Source of the DNA: Corylus avellana
Lineage: Eukaryota; Streptophyta; Magnoliopsida; Fagales; Betulaceae
DNA: 64,000 bases
Assembly: GCF_901000735.1 (NCBI RefSeq)
Contig: NC_081546.1
Coordinates: forward strand, 27,361,900-27,425,899
Reading direction: 5' to 3'
Shown here: piece after piece, positions 32,700-44,147 of the stretch
Layout: each line of letters begins with the position of its first letter
Position numbering within the stretch: the first letter of the stretch is position 1
The notes under the pieces: model-generated
The model's input: only the letters and a program-made list of their open reading frames with translations
Database searches by the model: none
Told to the model about the DNA's origin: nothing
Position numbers and translations under genes: made by a program

Positions 32700-34186
32700 T
32701 ATAATAATATAAGGTAAAATCTATTTTTTTTTTTTTTTTTTCTATTCATAAGGTAAAATCTATTTAACCCCTTTAAACTACCACCTCAATGAAAAATTTA
32801 CTCCACAAATTATCAATTGCAACAATTTACCCTCCAAACTACTAAAACAATGACAGTGTACTGTACCCCAAATTTTAACAAAATGACAAAATTACCCTTA
32901 CTAAAATAAAAACAAAAATACTAAAATTTAATTTTTTTCAAATTTTTAACGATAATTTTTGTCTTATTGAAAATTTTATAAGGTTAATTTCGTCATTTTG
33001 CTAGCATTGAGACGTACGTACATTGTCATTGTTTTGGTAGTTTGAGGAGTAATTGATAGTTTGGGGAGTAGATTATCATTGGGATGGTAGTTTGAGAGGG
33101 TTAAGTGGACTTTACCCTATAATATAATACATAGCACAAATAGAACAAAAGAAGAACTAAGTAGATAAAGAAATACCGATGAAAACGCGTTGTGTATTCG
33201 TTCAAACTCCAAAACTCCAGAACAAGAAGAAAAAGAATTGAAGGGCAGCCTGTGCAGAAAGAAATGATTGAAATTACACAATATTTGTGAATATTTTCTA
33301 AACTACCTGCAGAATGAGCCAATCAGTAGATTGTTGTATATGCTTCTTAGCTCTTCTAGTCCATTGATTTAACCTTCCTTTCTCTTTGTGAAGAATAGCA
33401 TTCTATTCCAGTCATGAAAGGATATCAATTCTTTTTCTTCTTGTTCTTGAGTTTTGTAATTTCAATCATTTGACCCAACATCTTCTGCTCTGAAGTGCTC
33501 AAGATTACCACCACCCAAAATATTTGTCACTAATTTAATATTTATCAGGAGGTAGGAAAACCTCTGGAGAAAGATGTATCAACAGAATTATCCATTGTGT
33601 TGTTGATGTGCTGCTCCCTTTACTTGTTCATGTTTGGGTTTCATATCATGTAAATGTTTTAGCATTCGTGGTTTCAACAGAATTTGTATTTTCTGAGTAG
33701 CTGTAGTGGTCTCCATCTTTAAATGGCATCTAAACTACCATATTATATCACCCTCTTAAGTATGACAATACTTAAATGGAGCAAACAATTAAGAACTAGG
33801 CATAGTTGCTGAAAAGTGTTTTTTAGAAGTCAAATCATAGAGAATAACAAGCATATCTACAAGCCTCCACCACCATATATAATCAACATTGGCTTGGTCC
33901 TGACTTTTGCAAGTTTAGTTTACACTGTTTTTGATGAACTGGATATATAAAAGAGTAGTCCCATTGGCGAGGGAAATTATGTTGCAAGACTGACATTACA
34001 ACCACAATATGCCAGCAGGTAAACTTCTTTGCCCTATTGGTATCAGCAAGTGAGCAGATGAAATTTGGTGTATATGCATACATAAAACATATGTTCCTAC
34101 AAAAACATGCACCCGCACACGTGCACATAGACAAACTGTGGAGTCTTAGACAGTTGGTGTTCTCCAGGTGTCAATCATATTTGCCT
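32700..34186. repeat. 3' flank of inhibitor gene 3, duplicate of 27470-28110 plus unique sequence
   Basis: 32700-33430 parallels the flank of gene 2, including the GGTAAA...TTTACCCTATAATATAATAC block and the GGCAGCCTGTGCAGAAAGAA segment. From about 33430 to 34186 it is unique and non-coding. Confidence 0.7.
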
Positions 34187-34248
34187 CCTTGTATCTCTGG
34201 ATGATCATGAAGGTCTTCCATGAAATTATTAGTTTAGGATCAATTCTA
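34187..34248 (+). pseudogene. Orphan fragment of EPFL exon 1
   Basis: 62 bp nearly identical to 28183-28244. It includes the proposed EPFL start (ATGATCATGAAGGTCTTCC, here at 34201) and codons up to GSIL. It then jumps into GA-rich sequence, so the rest of the gene is missing. Confidence 0.85.
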
Positions 34249-34277
34249 GTACAGAAATGTGAACAAGATCAAAGCAC

Positions 34278-34308
34278 AGAGAGAGGGAGAGAGAGAGAGA
34301 GAGAGAGA
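34278..34308. repeat. (GA)n microsatellite
   Basis: A GA run, interrupted near its start. Confidence 0.85.
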
Positions 34309-35077
34309 TTCCAATACATGGAGAGTGAGAAATACAGTACTGAGTACATTTGTACATAACATTGGTGATAATTCATTATAAGCTCAAGCTCTAGAAAAAT
34401 TATAGACGAACACAGGCTGGATCTGTTTAGAGAATATCATTGTTTCTTCATTTGGAACTTCTTAATTTGTGATCAAGGTCACTGGTTTAATCCAGTCTTT
34501 TTACACAATGTATCATGGAAAAAAAAGAAAGATTGCACGCTTTATAATCCTGTCTCCTTGATGCTTATCAAAAGAAAAAACCCCTCTCATGAATGCAATT
34601 TATCTCTTGTCAAGTCATGTCTCTCCATTTTGAAGGCAAAGCATGAGTAGATATGACTTCTGACTAAGCTGCCTAATGCGCATTTATATTCAGTATAAAA
34701 TCCTGCTTCCTATAGCCTTCAGATAGCTGTCCTATAGTCAATCAAAGTCCCTTTTGAAAAGAGTGGGTACAATGGACTCAAGTTGAAATTTGTTCTAAAG
34801 GTAGCATAGAAGGGATCTTTTCAACAATAAAATCGAGTGCTAATATAGTGGGTCCATGCAGCATCATACCACTATTTTATACTTGCCTTCCACAAAACCC
34901 AAAAGCAGATAATTTTGCATATATGTAGAAAAGATGTACTACAGTAGTCAAAAGGATAATTTTTGTGAACTGATAAAAATTAATTGTGGAACTGATAAAT
35001 TTGAGAGCGTCTTTATGGTAGAGCACATATAAGTGTCATAGGGAGTTGCAGAGAGCAGAGTGGCCTACTCAGCTGCA

Positions 35078-35562
35078 CGGCCATGCAAAAGATGCACATT
35101 CTAAAGAAGACTGGATTAGAACAGAAAGAACAACAGATTTTCAGTGGATATGTTGATAACAGGACAGCATCGGAATTTCTTTGCACTTCTTTTTAGTTTA
35201 TAGTTTTGAACAAAGAGATACTTACAATCTATACTGTTAGGAAAATGCAGAAAAGATTTCGTTCCGTGATATGCAATACAACTATTTTCATTAGTATGAA
35301 ACAAAAAATACACTATACTGTTAGGAAAAAAAAAATTAAAAAGAGCACTATCCAAATACAGAAAGGTATGTATGTTACTTACAACCTATATCTCAAGTTC
35401 AGAAGAAAAACATTTCCATGAAAGACATTCAAATCAAATCAAAAAACATAAAACTGTTTGTTCACCCCATTGGCTGGAAAGATACTCTTACTCGATCCTT
35501 TGTGTCAAGCATGTCTGCAATGATGCGTGAAAGTTTTCATCTGAATGGTGCCAATTGATTTC
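35078..35562 (-). other. 3' UTR/flank of the DUF593 gene
   Basis: Lies immediately beyond the stop codon of the minus-strand DUF593 gene. It is the source or sister of the copy at 30725-31167 and of the shorter piece near 25010-25120. Confidence 0.6.
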
Positions 35563-37099
35563 TTAAAGCCAAAAGTATAGCATTGCCTGTCCACAAAAAT
35601 TGGTCATGTTATCAAACTTTTTCGTTAAGGGTGAGCATATATGCATGAAGAAATCAGGAATCCAGCACGCACTTGGAAACAAAACATAAGAAAGAGAGTC
35701 ATACCTCAGCAAGGATATCTAGGGACTGTTCATCTTCTGGTTTAGGGGATTTCTTAGTTCTCCAACTTCTTAACTCAGTCTGTATTGTATTAATTTGCTC
35801 ACGAATCTCCTTTAACAACTTCAACTCCTCTTCCCCTACCTCACTAATTTCTTGCCTGGGAAAATTTCTCTCTCTCTCAAGCCACTCAATTCTCTGACAC
35901 AATTGCTGAATCTTTGCTTGAGATTCAGCAACACTTGTTGTCGGGTGAACAAGAGCCATATTGCAGTCAACACTTGCTTCATTTCTTGCTAAAGATAATT
36001 TGTTATCATAGTTTGCACAAAGAAACATTTTCTTTGTCCTATCTGTTTCATCTTTGAATTGCAATCTAAAGGTATCCTCGGAGACCAAATCTGGCTTTCC
36101 TAGCCTGTTCTCACCTTCCAAAATCAACTTGCTCCTTTCGCTCTTCTGACATTCGTATGCTTCACAAATCTCATTACTTTGAGGGACTTCAAAAATATCC
36201 TGTACAGTTGAGGAGCAAGAATAATTAACAATTGCCTCCCTTTCCTGTATATTTTCTTGAAGTTTAACTTTCTCCAAATTAGTAATACTTTCTCCACTTG
36301 TCGGTTCACATAATTTTTCAATGCTTACTTGTGGAAGCAATGAACGAGGAATTGACTCACCCTTCAAGTTTGCAGAATCATCTCTAGAAACTTTGCAATC
36401 TGATATCTCTTTTACTCGTTCATCCAACTTTTTGATCTTCTTCCAGTATGAATCAAAGGTTTCACCAGTGGAATTTCCTGATTTCTTCTCAAAATCAAAG
36501 TTTTGAACATTAACTTCCTGTTCTGTTTTTTTCTTCACTATTTTTGGAATCAAATCTGACACGGGGATTGGGGATAATTCTCTTTCTAAATTACTGTTCT
36601 TCAAATGGGGGTCTTTGAGTTGAATTGGAGGCAGAGAGTTCAATCTTCTGACATTGCTATTAGCACCCGTTTCCACCTTGCATAAATCACTTCTTTGCAA
36701 AAAAAGAGTCTCTGGATATCTACAGTCGTAGGCACCCAAATCACTACAACCCATGCTAAGAAATTTGCACCTATAAGCCTGAACCTGAAACTCCAGAGAT
36801 GCAATTTCCATTTCTTTCTGGTAGATAACATCTTCAAAAATAAAAAGAGAATTCTCGGCATGAGACATCTTTTCTTCTGCCATTCTCTTATATTGATTTG
36901 CTTCCATCTGTACAGCAGCCTTCTCTCCTTGCAAACGCAGTATCATGGATAAAGTCTCACTAGCTGCAGAAGCTGAGGCTTCTCTTTCCTCATCCAACTC
37001 GCTGTACAGTTTTTGGAGAAGTTGTTGTTGAGCTTGAAGAGTTTCCTTTAGAGCTATAATATCAGTTTCCGACATTGCAGAACACATGCTTTCAGCCAT
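35563..37099 (-). CDS. GTD-binding domain (DUF593) protein, probable myosin-binding protein
   Basis: Two exons on the minus strand: 37099-35705, then 35586-35563. The start has a strong context (GCCATGGCT). Residues ~13-105 form the GTD-binding/DUF593 coiled coil (ALKETLQAQQQLLQKLYSEL, then EEREASASAASETLSMILRL and later QKEMEIASLEFQVQAYR). This domain binds the globular tail of class XI myosins in characterised members. A low-complexity middle is followed by a second coiled coil near the C-terminus (IQQLCQRIEWLERER). Exon 1 ends GCTGAG|GTATGA in phase 0. The last exon adds only AMLYFWL and a stop after a good acceptor (TTGTGGACAG). Total about 472 residues. No transmembrane helix precedes the domain, unlike MYOB1-4. 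I recall a DUF593 gene (At2g24140) beside the kinase At2g24130. A 5'-UTR intron is likely (donor at 38148). Confidence 0.85.
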
Positions 37100-37339
37100 G
37101 GCTCAGTTGATAGGCTGTAGAAGTTACTAAAACTCAGCTCTGAGCACAAAAGAACCAAAGTTTTCTATCAGCATCATTGATAAAACTAGGGATCAATTTT
37201 TCAAAACTAGAGTGATTCTGCAAGTGAACACACACATATTTGAGGCTTAATCCTCTCCTCTCCATTAAAACTCCCAAAGAATTTTTATCTTTTATTTTCT
37301 GTTTCTCAAAACAATTACATTAACAAAAAAAATCCAAAA

Positions 37340-37680
37340 CTTCAAACACTTCAAAACATTTTGAAAAACAATTTTCACCCCAAATCAAACACTTTTTCAA
37401 AGAAAAAAAAAACACCCTTCAAAACACATTAACAAACATAAGGTTTTATCCAAAACACAAAAACACTTCTAAAAATAGAAAAACAATATCAAATACTTTT
37501 TAAACCAAAAAAAAAATATAACACCATTCAAAACACATTAACAAAAAAACATGAGGTTTTAACCAAAACAAAAAACACTTTTAAAATAGAAAAAACAGTT
37601 ATCTCCATTATATATATCACATCAAAACACTATCTAAAACCAAAAATAATAAACACCCTTCAAAACATATTAACAAACAT
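37340..37680. repeat. Short tandem repeats in the presumed 5'-UTR intron of the DUF593 gene
   Basis: Three degenerate copies of a unit of about 115 bp containing CCTTCAAAACACATTAACAA and GGTTTTATCCAAAACA, at about 37410, 37525 and 37655. The unit is A-rich. Confidence 0.7.
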
Positions 37681-38192
37681 AAGCTTTCTTGTTTGGTCCC
37701 TTGTTTGGTCGTGCGTGCGTGCACACACAGAAAACAAGTTTTCAGAGACTGTTTGAATGAAATATACTTTCAGAAGAGTTTTCCCGAAGAATTCGACTAC
37801 AACTCCAGAGAAAAGTTTTCCTAAGGGGCAAAGGATCAAAAACAATATGGGCCTGGTTCTGAAAAATCATTCTTTTGAAAGCAGCCTGTCCTTTGATAAC
37901 ATGAAAATGGTACTTGATGCTGTCTTATGTTTCTGGTTTGGAAAGACGAAAGCCTAGTAATTACTTCAAAATTACTTTTGGTTCATTAATTGAAGAGGGC
38001 CAATGTTCCCAGAAAATTGAATAAAGGGCAAATTGAATTAATTGAGAGGACGTAAAGAAAAAGATAATGAAAGCTATGCAAATATCACAAACATATAAAC
38101 ACAAAAAGAAAAAGAGAGAAGGAAACCCAGAAAGGTAGGTGACTTTACCTGGTTGTTGTGTACAGAGTGATCAAATCAAATATGATTTCTCA

Positions 38193-38775
38193 GAGCAAGA
38201 CCCAAGTGATGAAAAAGCCTCTGTGACTCCTTCTTGAGAACAAATCGACAAACACCAACAATGTACCAATGCAGAAGTCACACGGAAACCAACCACCCTG
38301 TCTGCTTCACCACGCAGAAGAGCATGAACTCAAATAAGAACAACCTTGTGGTTTCTAGGAAGCTACATGAAACTTATTCTTGCAATTCTAATAAGGAAAG
38401 AGAGTTAAAACTTGCCCAATGCCAAATTGAGCAAAAATAGCAGGCGTATCAATGCAAATTCTGTCCCTTCCAAGACTCCAGTGATAAAAAAAATCCGCTG
38501 TGATTCTTTCTTGATAATAAATCAAACAAGACAAACAGTGTCAATGCACAAGACAGACAAAACACAACCACCCTGTCTGCTTCGCATCCCAGAAGAGCAC
38601 AAACTCAAATAAGAACAACCCTGTGCGGTTTCTAGGAAGCTACATGAAACTTACTCATGCAACTCTAATAAGGAAAGAGAGTTAAAACTTGAACCCAATT
38701 TCCAAATGACACCCAATGCCAAATTGATCAAAAATAGCAGGCCCATCAATGCAAATTTCTCTCTCTCTCACTCCT
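38193..38775. repeat. Tandem duplication at the 5' end of the DUF593 gene
   Basis: Two copies of a unit of about 280-300 bp: 38193-38466 and 38470-38775. Shared runs include ACCACCCTGTCTGCTTC, CTCAAATAAGAACAACC and GGAAAGAGAGTTAAAACTTG. The segment borders the likely first non-coding exon (donor CAG|GTAAAG at 38148), so the duplication lies in the 5' UTR or promoter. Confidence 0.85.
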
Positions 38776-39703
38776 TTCCAAGATTCCAGACTCTTGCCCA
38801 AGAGGGTCCCTCTGGGGAGCGACAAAAAAAGGCTTCAAAAACCAGACTTGCTTTTCTCCAACACAACGCTTTGCTTTTCTTACAATAGCAGAATGGATAT
38901 TAGGAAAAATATCCAACAGAAATAGCCAATGACAATGTGCAAAACTGCATCTTTTGCTTACCAAATGAGCAAGTGGAGAAATAGAATGATTCTGCCAAAA
39001 CCATGTGCTTTTCTAGCCAACCAATGAGGATGTTGGTCAAAGAAGCAAAACGAGGTCGTTTCTTGTTCTCCTCCTGCTCCTGAGTCCTAAATTGTTTAGT
39101 AGGCAAAAACTAGAAAGCGCTATAAACACGCTCATAATCATATCATATTAAATTAATCATCGCCTTGTGGGTCCACCGTCCTCTCCTTTTTTCCCGCAAA
39201 CGGTACCTGAAGTTTTAAAAGGTAGGTAGTGGCGAATGCAACGGCTAGAATATGGCCCAGTGGCGCATAACGTGGGGCCAGTAGGGCCCGCGTCTTGCCG
39301 ACCACTTTATATACAAACTCATTGTGCCTGGTCAACTCCCAAATTTTTTGTCTTACCTTTATTTGAGTATATATATATACATGGGAATCCAACGTGGATC
39401 CTCCTCCGTGTTGCGCTAGGACGCCCGAGCCTCTCGAGGGAGGATTCCGATGGGCTACCTCTTTCGGGGAGGCGTCAGCGCAGTTCCAGACTTTACCACA
39501 TCGAAAATCTCTGTCAATTGGCTGTTTGAGTTGACCGTATTCAGACGGTCAATTATACGTTAAGCTGAAGAGAGATACCATGTATTCTGTCAGTATTCAG
39601 ATGAATGCATCAAGAAATTAATGAATTAAAATTGAAAGATATGACGTATTTAATTAAGTGAGTTGTATTAGAGTTACTTTATATAGTCTTATATTTATTA
39701 TTC
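38776..39703. other. Intergenic, DUF593 gene promoter side
   Basis: No gene was seen. 39236-39300 and 39380-39500 are unusually GC-rich for this window but carry no recognisable product. Confidence 0.45.
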
Positions 39704-39875
39704 GAGAAGTGTTAGGGAGCCAAATAAATGAATCCAAAAAAATTTTCAAACTGACGTGGAAAAGGTCTTTAAATTAAAAAAATGAAATTCTCTCTTTCTC
39801 CTCTGTCACTCACGGTCTGCCACGTCAGGTTAGAAATTTTTCTGGATTCATTTGTTTGGCTCCTTAGTACTTCTC
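39704..39875. mobile_element. Short fold-back MITE
   Basis: 172 bp with inverted ends GAGAAGTGTTAGGGAGCCAA and GAGAAGTACTAAGGAGCCAA. The inner arms pair AATGAATCC...AAACTGACGTGG. It is flanked by TTATTC on both sides (39698-39703, 39876-39881). Confidence 0.75.
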
Positions 39876-39881
39876 TTATTC

Positions 39882-40072
39882 AGAACGTTCTAAATCTGAC
39901 ACAAATCTAACACGAAATTAACGAATTAAGGTTAAAGAGTTTAACGTGTTTAATTAAATTGATCGCCTTATGGTTAACCATATATAATTTTATATTCATA
40001 TTTTGACATAACCCGAATCCAATATGTAAACATTAATTGCCACCCCTAATACAATGTGTGTGTATATATACA
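39882..40072. other. Short AT-rich spacer between MITEs
   Basis: Nothing recognised. Confidence 0.4.
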
Positions 40073-40313
40073 TGGAAGAAGAAGCGTACAAGAAAATGTT
40101 TATTTATAATTTTCAATACAAAATCCTTAAGTTATTTTATATTTTTTAAAAATTAAGAACCGACCTTTTTTTTATAACATATATAAAAATTAAGACCAAA
40201 TTCTTAATTTTATATGAAAATTCGATTCTTAATTTTTTTTAAATATAAAAATAACTCAAGGATTTTGTCTTGAAAATTATAAATAAAAATTTTTCTTGTA
40301 CGCCTCTTCTTCC
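40073..40313. mobile_element. Long fold-back element
   Basis: Arms of about 100 bp pair GGAAGAAGAAGCGTACAAG at the left with CTTGTACGCCTCTTCTTCC at the right, continuing through TATTTATAATTTTCAA...ACAAAATCCTT. The central loop is AT-rich. Read-through RNA would form a long hairpin. Confidence 0.8.
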
Positions 40314-40979
40314 TCTTTATTTCTTTTTTAATGAGGAGTGTTTGGAGTTTCATCTTAATCCCAATTAATATCTAGACATTTGTATTATGTTACAAACTTA
40401 TTAAAGTTTGATACAGTAAATTAAGAATTTTTTAACTTTAAGAGAGTAATTATAAAATTGATAAAAGTTCACCAAAATTAAATGAAGTTTCTCCTAGAAT
40501 TTCAACCATGACATCATTATCCGGGTGATAGACTAGCTAGTATAATGTGAAATCATTGTCTAACCACTAATATAGGTCGTGTAATAGAATAATATCCTCT
40601 CTATTGAATACTGTATACAATTGCCGATTGGACTAATTCTATCAACATTAGAAAGGTAAAATGTGAGCTTTTGATTGGTGTTTTCACCGAATCAAAGACA
40701 CACTTTGATCAATTGCGAGATAGAACACCAAGAAGGAAAATGCCATAAGAAAGTGAAAGGCCACGGAAAAATGATTTTGACACCATACATATATATATAT
40801 AAAAAATATGTGTGAGAGAAAGAGTAGAAATGAAGCATAATTAAATCTTGATGATAAAATAAAATGTCTCATCTCCCTTTCAAGAGAAATGCATATCAGG
40901 ATCCTTATCCATTTAGGTTGTCGGTGTTGTGTCTCAAAAGTTGAACGTGTTATCAATGAAGAGAGAAAAATCGTGGATA

Positions 40980-40981
<2 letters not shown>
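40314..40981. other. AT-rich intergenic stretch
   Basis: Nothing recognised apart from a short (AT)n run at about 40789-40801. Confidence 0.4.

Positions 40982-41017
<36 letters not shown>
40982..41017. repeat. (GA)n microsatellite
   Basis: A pure GA dinucleotide run of about 36 bp. Confidence 0.95.
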
Positions 41018-41018
<1 letters not shown>

Positions 41019-41197
41019 TTGATTGTTAATTAAAAAATTCATTAATGCAACTTTAACACAGCCAATGAAGCAAATTGACGAGAAATAATCCTAAAAAAAA
41101 ATTAATTCGATAAGCATGTAAAATTAATTTAGATAAATGTTTCCTACTATAATTTTTATTCAATATTCCAACAACATTACTTAACAAACATTAATTT

Positions 41198-41250
41198 GTC
41201 CTCAAGAGATAGCTCAATCGGCTAGGACCCGCTCATATCCTCCTCCTTCT
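41198..41250 (+). mobile_element. 5' fragment of the tRNA-derived SINE
   Basis: GTCCTCAAGAGATAGCTCAA and CGGCTAGGACC match the head and A box of the SINE at 56147. The B-box part is missing and the sequence passes into unrelated pyrimidine-rich DNA. Confidence 0.65.
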
Positions 41251-42904
41251 TTTCTATTTTTTTTTTTTCTTCTTGTTTTTAGCTGTTTTTAGGTGTTCTT
41301 CTACTAGACCAGCAACTTCAATCTATTCCAATGTGCTATGCTGCCCATCTCCTCCTTGAGATCGATGGGGTTCTAGATCTAGGTTTTCAAACTTAGATTT
41401 ACTCTCCTCAACCGATTTTCGCTCCACCACGCACCAACACCGGCCGTTGCTACTGCTTATCCGGTCCTTATCTTGAGATCGGTGGGGTTTTAGTGCGTAT
41501 CGTCTCCTTCACCCTAGCCGCATCCCGCTATTGCTGCTTGCTGATTGTTTGTTTGTATTTTTGTTTTTGAATAAGAGTTTTCTTCCTTCTAGATCTGCTC
41601 TCATGAGCGATCTATGGGGTGAGAATGATTAGATTGATATGAGAAATTTTTTCTCACGGTCGGAAAATATAGACCTATATCTTAGATCTAGTCTGCCTAA
41701 TAGTAGATCTGTGCATTAACCGCAGTTGTATATAAGTTAGCAAAAAAATTGATGTCATAGATAGTACATAATTGTAAGATCTGTATTGTATCTATGACGT
41801 TGTAATCTCATAATTTTTATGCTCTATGATGTAAGAGCTTTATGCTCTGAATTTTATTATCAATGAAATTACAAAGATTCTAACTTCAAAAGAAAAGATA
41901 ACGTTTCATTTCAAAAAATACATGTTAGATAAAATTATAATATTTAATATGAGTCTAAATTTTAACATTAAAGAGGTCGGTTTGAAACTTATAACAAAGT
42001 CAGTTGTAATAAATTTAAAATTTAAAGGTGAAGCATTTAATAATTAATATAATTTTATATTATTTAAATTTTTTTTAAAAAAATGTTGGGTCAAATATGC
42101 AATGGTTGCTGCGAACTACAGTGGCAAGATAAAGCACCGGAGGGACAGAATAATGGAGGTTGCTCTACACGGGGATGTCTTCATTAAAGGCGGAGTAACT
42201 TCAATGCCAAAACTGTGATGATGTGGATAATCGGAGGCCGGGTGGATAGTTGTCTTACATAGAATAGAATCTCTCAATTTCATGGTTAGAATTTAAAGTT
42301 GTTGAATTTAAGAATGTATATAATGTCAATATTAACACGTTTTTTTAAAAAGACATAAATAATATGATATGGATACACAAATTTTAAATAAAGAGAATCA
42401 TTGTTCCTCTTACAGTGGTAAGCTGCATATTTATCTAAAAAATTATTGAACTCTGAAAATTGAAAATTGTATAGAAGATACCAATGTTCTCTTATTGGTA
42501 GTGGGCGACTGGACTGTTTCCACTCCTATTATCTACACACCAAATAATTAGACAGGCCCAATGGATTCTAGGCACGCAGGTCAAGAATGGGTTCGTAAAA
42601 AACGACGGTTTTTTGAGGTAGTCCTGAAGTTGGGCTTGGATAAACTCCTGAAGTTGCGAAAAAAAGAGTATTGTAATAAAATGTTTTCAAGAATTAGTTA
42701 GTTTATTAAAAAAGAGTATTGTAATAAACTGTTTTTTTGTCTTTGTACTACATTTTTTGTTTTGGCTATGTTGTTGGGGTGCCTACTTCTTTATTATTGT
42801 TTGATTCCATGTAATTGATTTCCATTATTTGAATAGAAAAAGAAAAAGAAAAAAAAGAGGCAGTTTATTTATTTATTTTTTTGAAAGGAATCGAGCGGAT
42901 TTAA
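41251..42904. other. Intergenic, possible decayed retroelement sequence
   Basis: 41330-41720 is richer in GC than its surroundings and contains a partial internal repeat (TTGAGATCGATGGGGTT / TTGAGATCGGTGGGGTT). 41800-41880 looks like a polyadenylated 3' end. No coding frame could be assigned. Confidence 0.35.
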
Positions 42905-43200
42905 TATTAAAGCAAGCTTAAGTACAATGCTTTGGGACTTCCTCAATAAGACCATGTTTTACGCTAAAAGATACAACTTTTTTTGCTAAGCAGTGGGTTG
43001 CTCCATTTAAGTGTCGTCTGATATGATTTATCTTTCATTTGTGCAAGCCATTTAAAACTCCATGAGACTACTCAATAATATGTCCATAGCGACACCGGTT
43101 TCTACCTTCATTTCGCAATGTTTGCACCACTTGGAAGATATCATCTTTAAGAATTACCTTATAGAAGCTTAACTGGTGACAAAATTGAACATTCCTCAAT
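42905..43200 (-). mobile_element. LINE RNase H-like (RVT_3) remnant
   Basis: The minus strand reads VVQTLRNEGRNRCRYGHIIE, then after a stop VLNGLHK, HIRRHLNGATHCLAKKVVSF and LIEEVP. These are the C-terminal RNase H-like segments found in plant LINE polyproteins, interrupted by several stops. Confidence 0.7.
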
Positions 43201-43748
43201 GCTAATCAACCCTCAATAAGAAGTGGTTTATTGAAAATTAATGTTATACACCATATTTTTAATCCACTTTACTGATGTGATATTGCTAATCGGTACTTGA
43301 TTTTTTTTTTTTAAGAAATACGAATTGATTAACAGTGTGTCTGTCATATTAACAAAGTAAAACAATTTATAAATTAGACAGTTTGCATTGCTAACTATCT
43401 CTTCCCCACCGCCCTATTGGAAAATTAACTATAATACCACCTTGATGGGGCAACTCGCAAGGTGTTTTTAGAAGAAGGAAGAGTGGTGAAAAATAATTGA
43501 GTCTTACAGCCCTAATTGTAATCTATGAAGTCTCACAAAGGAAACAAAATTTGCAACAATTAATTTTTAACTTTGTTAAAAAGAATACACTTGATTTGTT
43601 AAGCCTAACATAGTACTAAATTATTAAATGTTAAATAAAAAACTATACTTAACCCCCCATCTTTTTTCACCTAATTTGCAATTTTTTCTCCAAAACTTTT
43701 AAAATTATAATTGAATAACTAGCCATTTCATTTTGCCCTTTTGTTTAG

Positions 43749-43990
43749 GGATGGAGTTTTCCTTCAAACTGGGTTAGATGAATTTTCTTTAATTTAGTCT
43801 ATAAAAGTGACATGTGTCTATTTTTTTAATAACATGTGGGGTGCACATGAGTTTTTAATAAGATTTATTCTAATTTTGTTCTTGCTATTAAAATAGCATG
43901 TGTTTTTCACATGTTCGATGGACACATGTCACTTGTATAAATTAGGTTGAAAGAAATTCCTCCAACCCAGTTTGGAGGAAAACTCTGTCA
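43749..43990. mobile_element. Mutator-like MITE
   Basis: 242 bp with inverted arms: left GGATGGAGTTTTCCTTCAAA, right inverted TGACAGAGTTTTCCTCCAAA, and inner arms pairing GTGACATGTGTC with GACACATGTCAC. The 9-bp flanks TTTGTTTAG (43740-43748) and TTTATTTAG (43991-43999) differ at one base. Confidence 0.75.
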
Positions 43991-44084
43991 TTTATTTAGA
44001 ATTTTTATTATTTTTTTAATTATATAACAAATTTTCGCTTATAATTATTTAATTTATTTGGTCCGGGTCGACTATTCCTTCGGT

Positions 44085-44147
44085 CGACGCCGAAGCAGTC
44101 TCAGTTTGGTTCTCACTCTCACGCTCTCCTTCTCCAATCCGTCCCAG
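44085..44147 (+). other. Probable 5'-UTR exon of the Elongin-B-like gene
   Basis: A pyrimidine-rich stretch (TCTCACTCTCACGCTCTCC) ends CCCAG|GTGACT, a good donor, and is followed by a CT-rich intron start. Pairing with the acceptor at 47584 is inferred. Confidence 0.5.
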
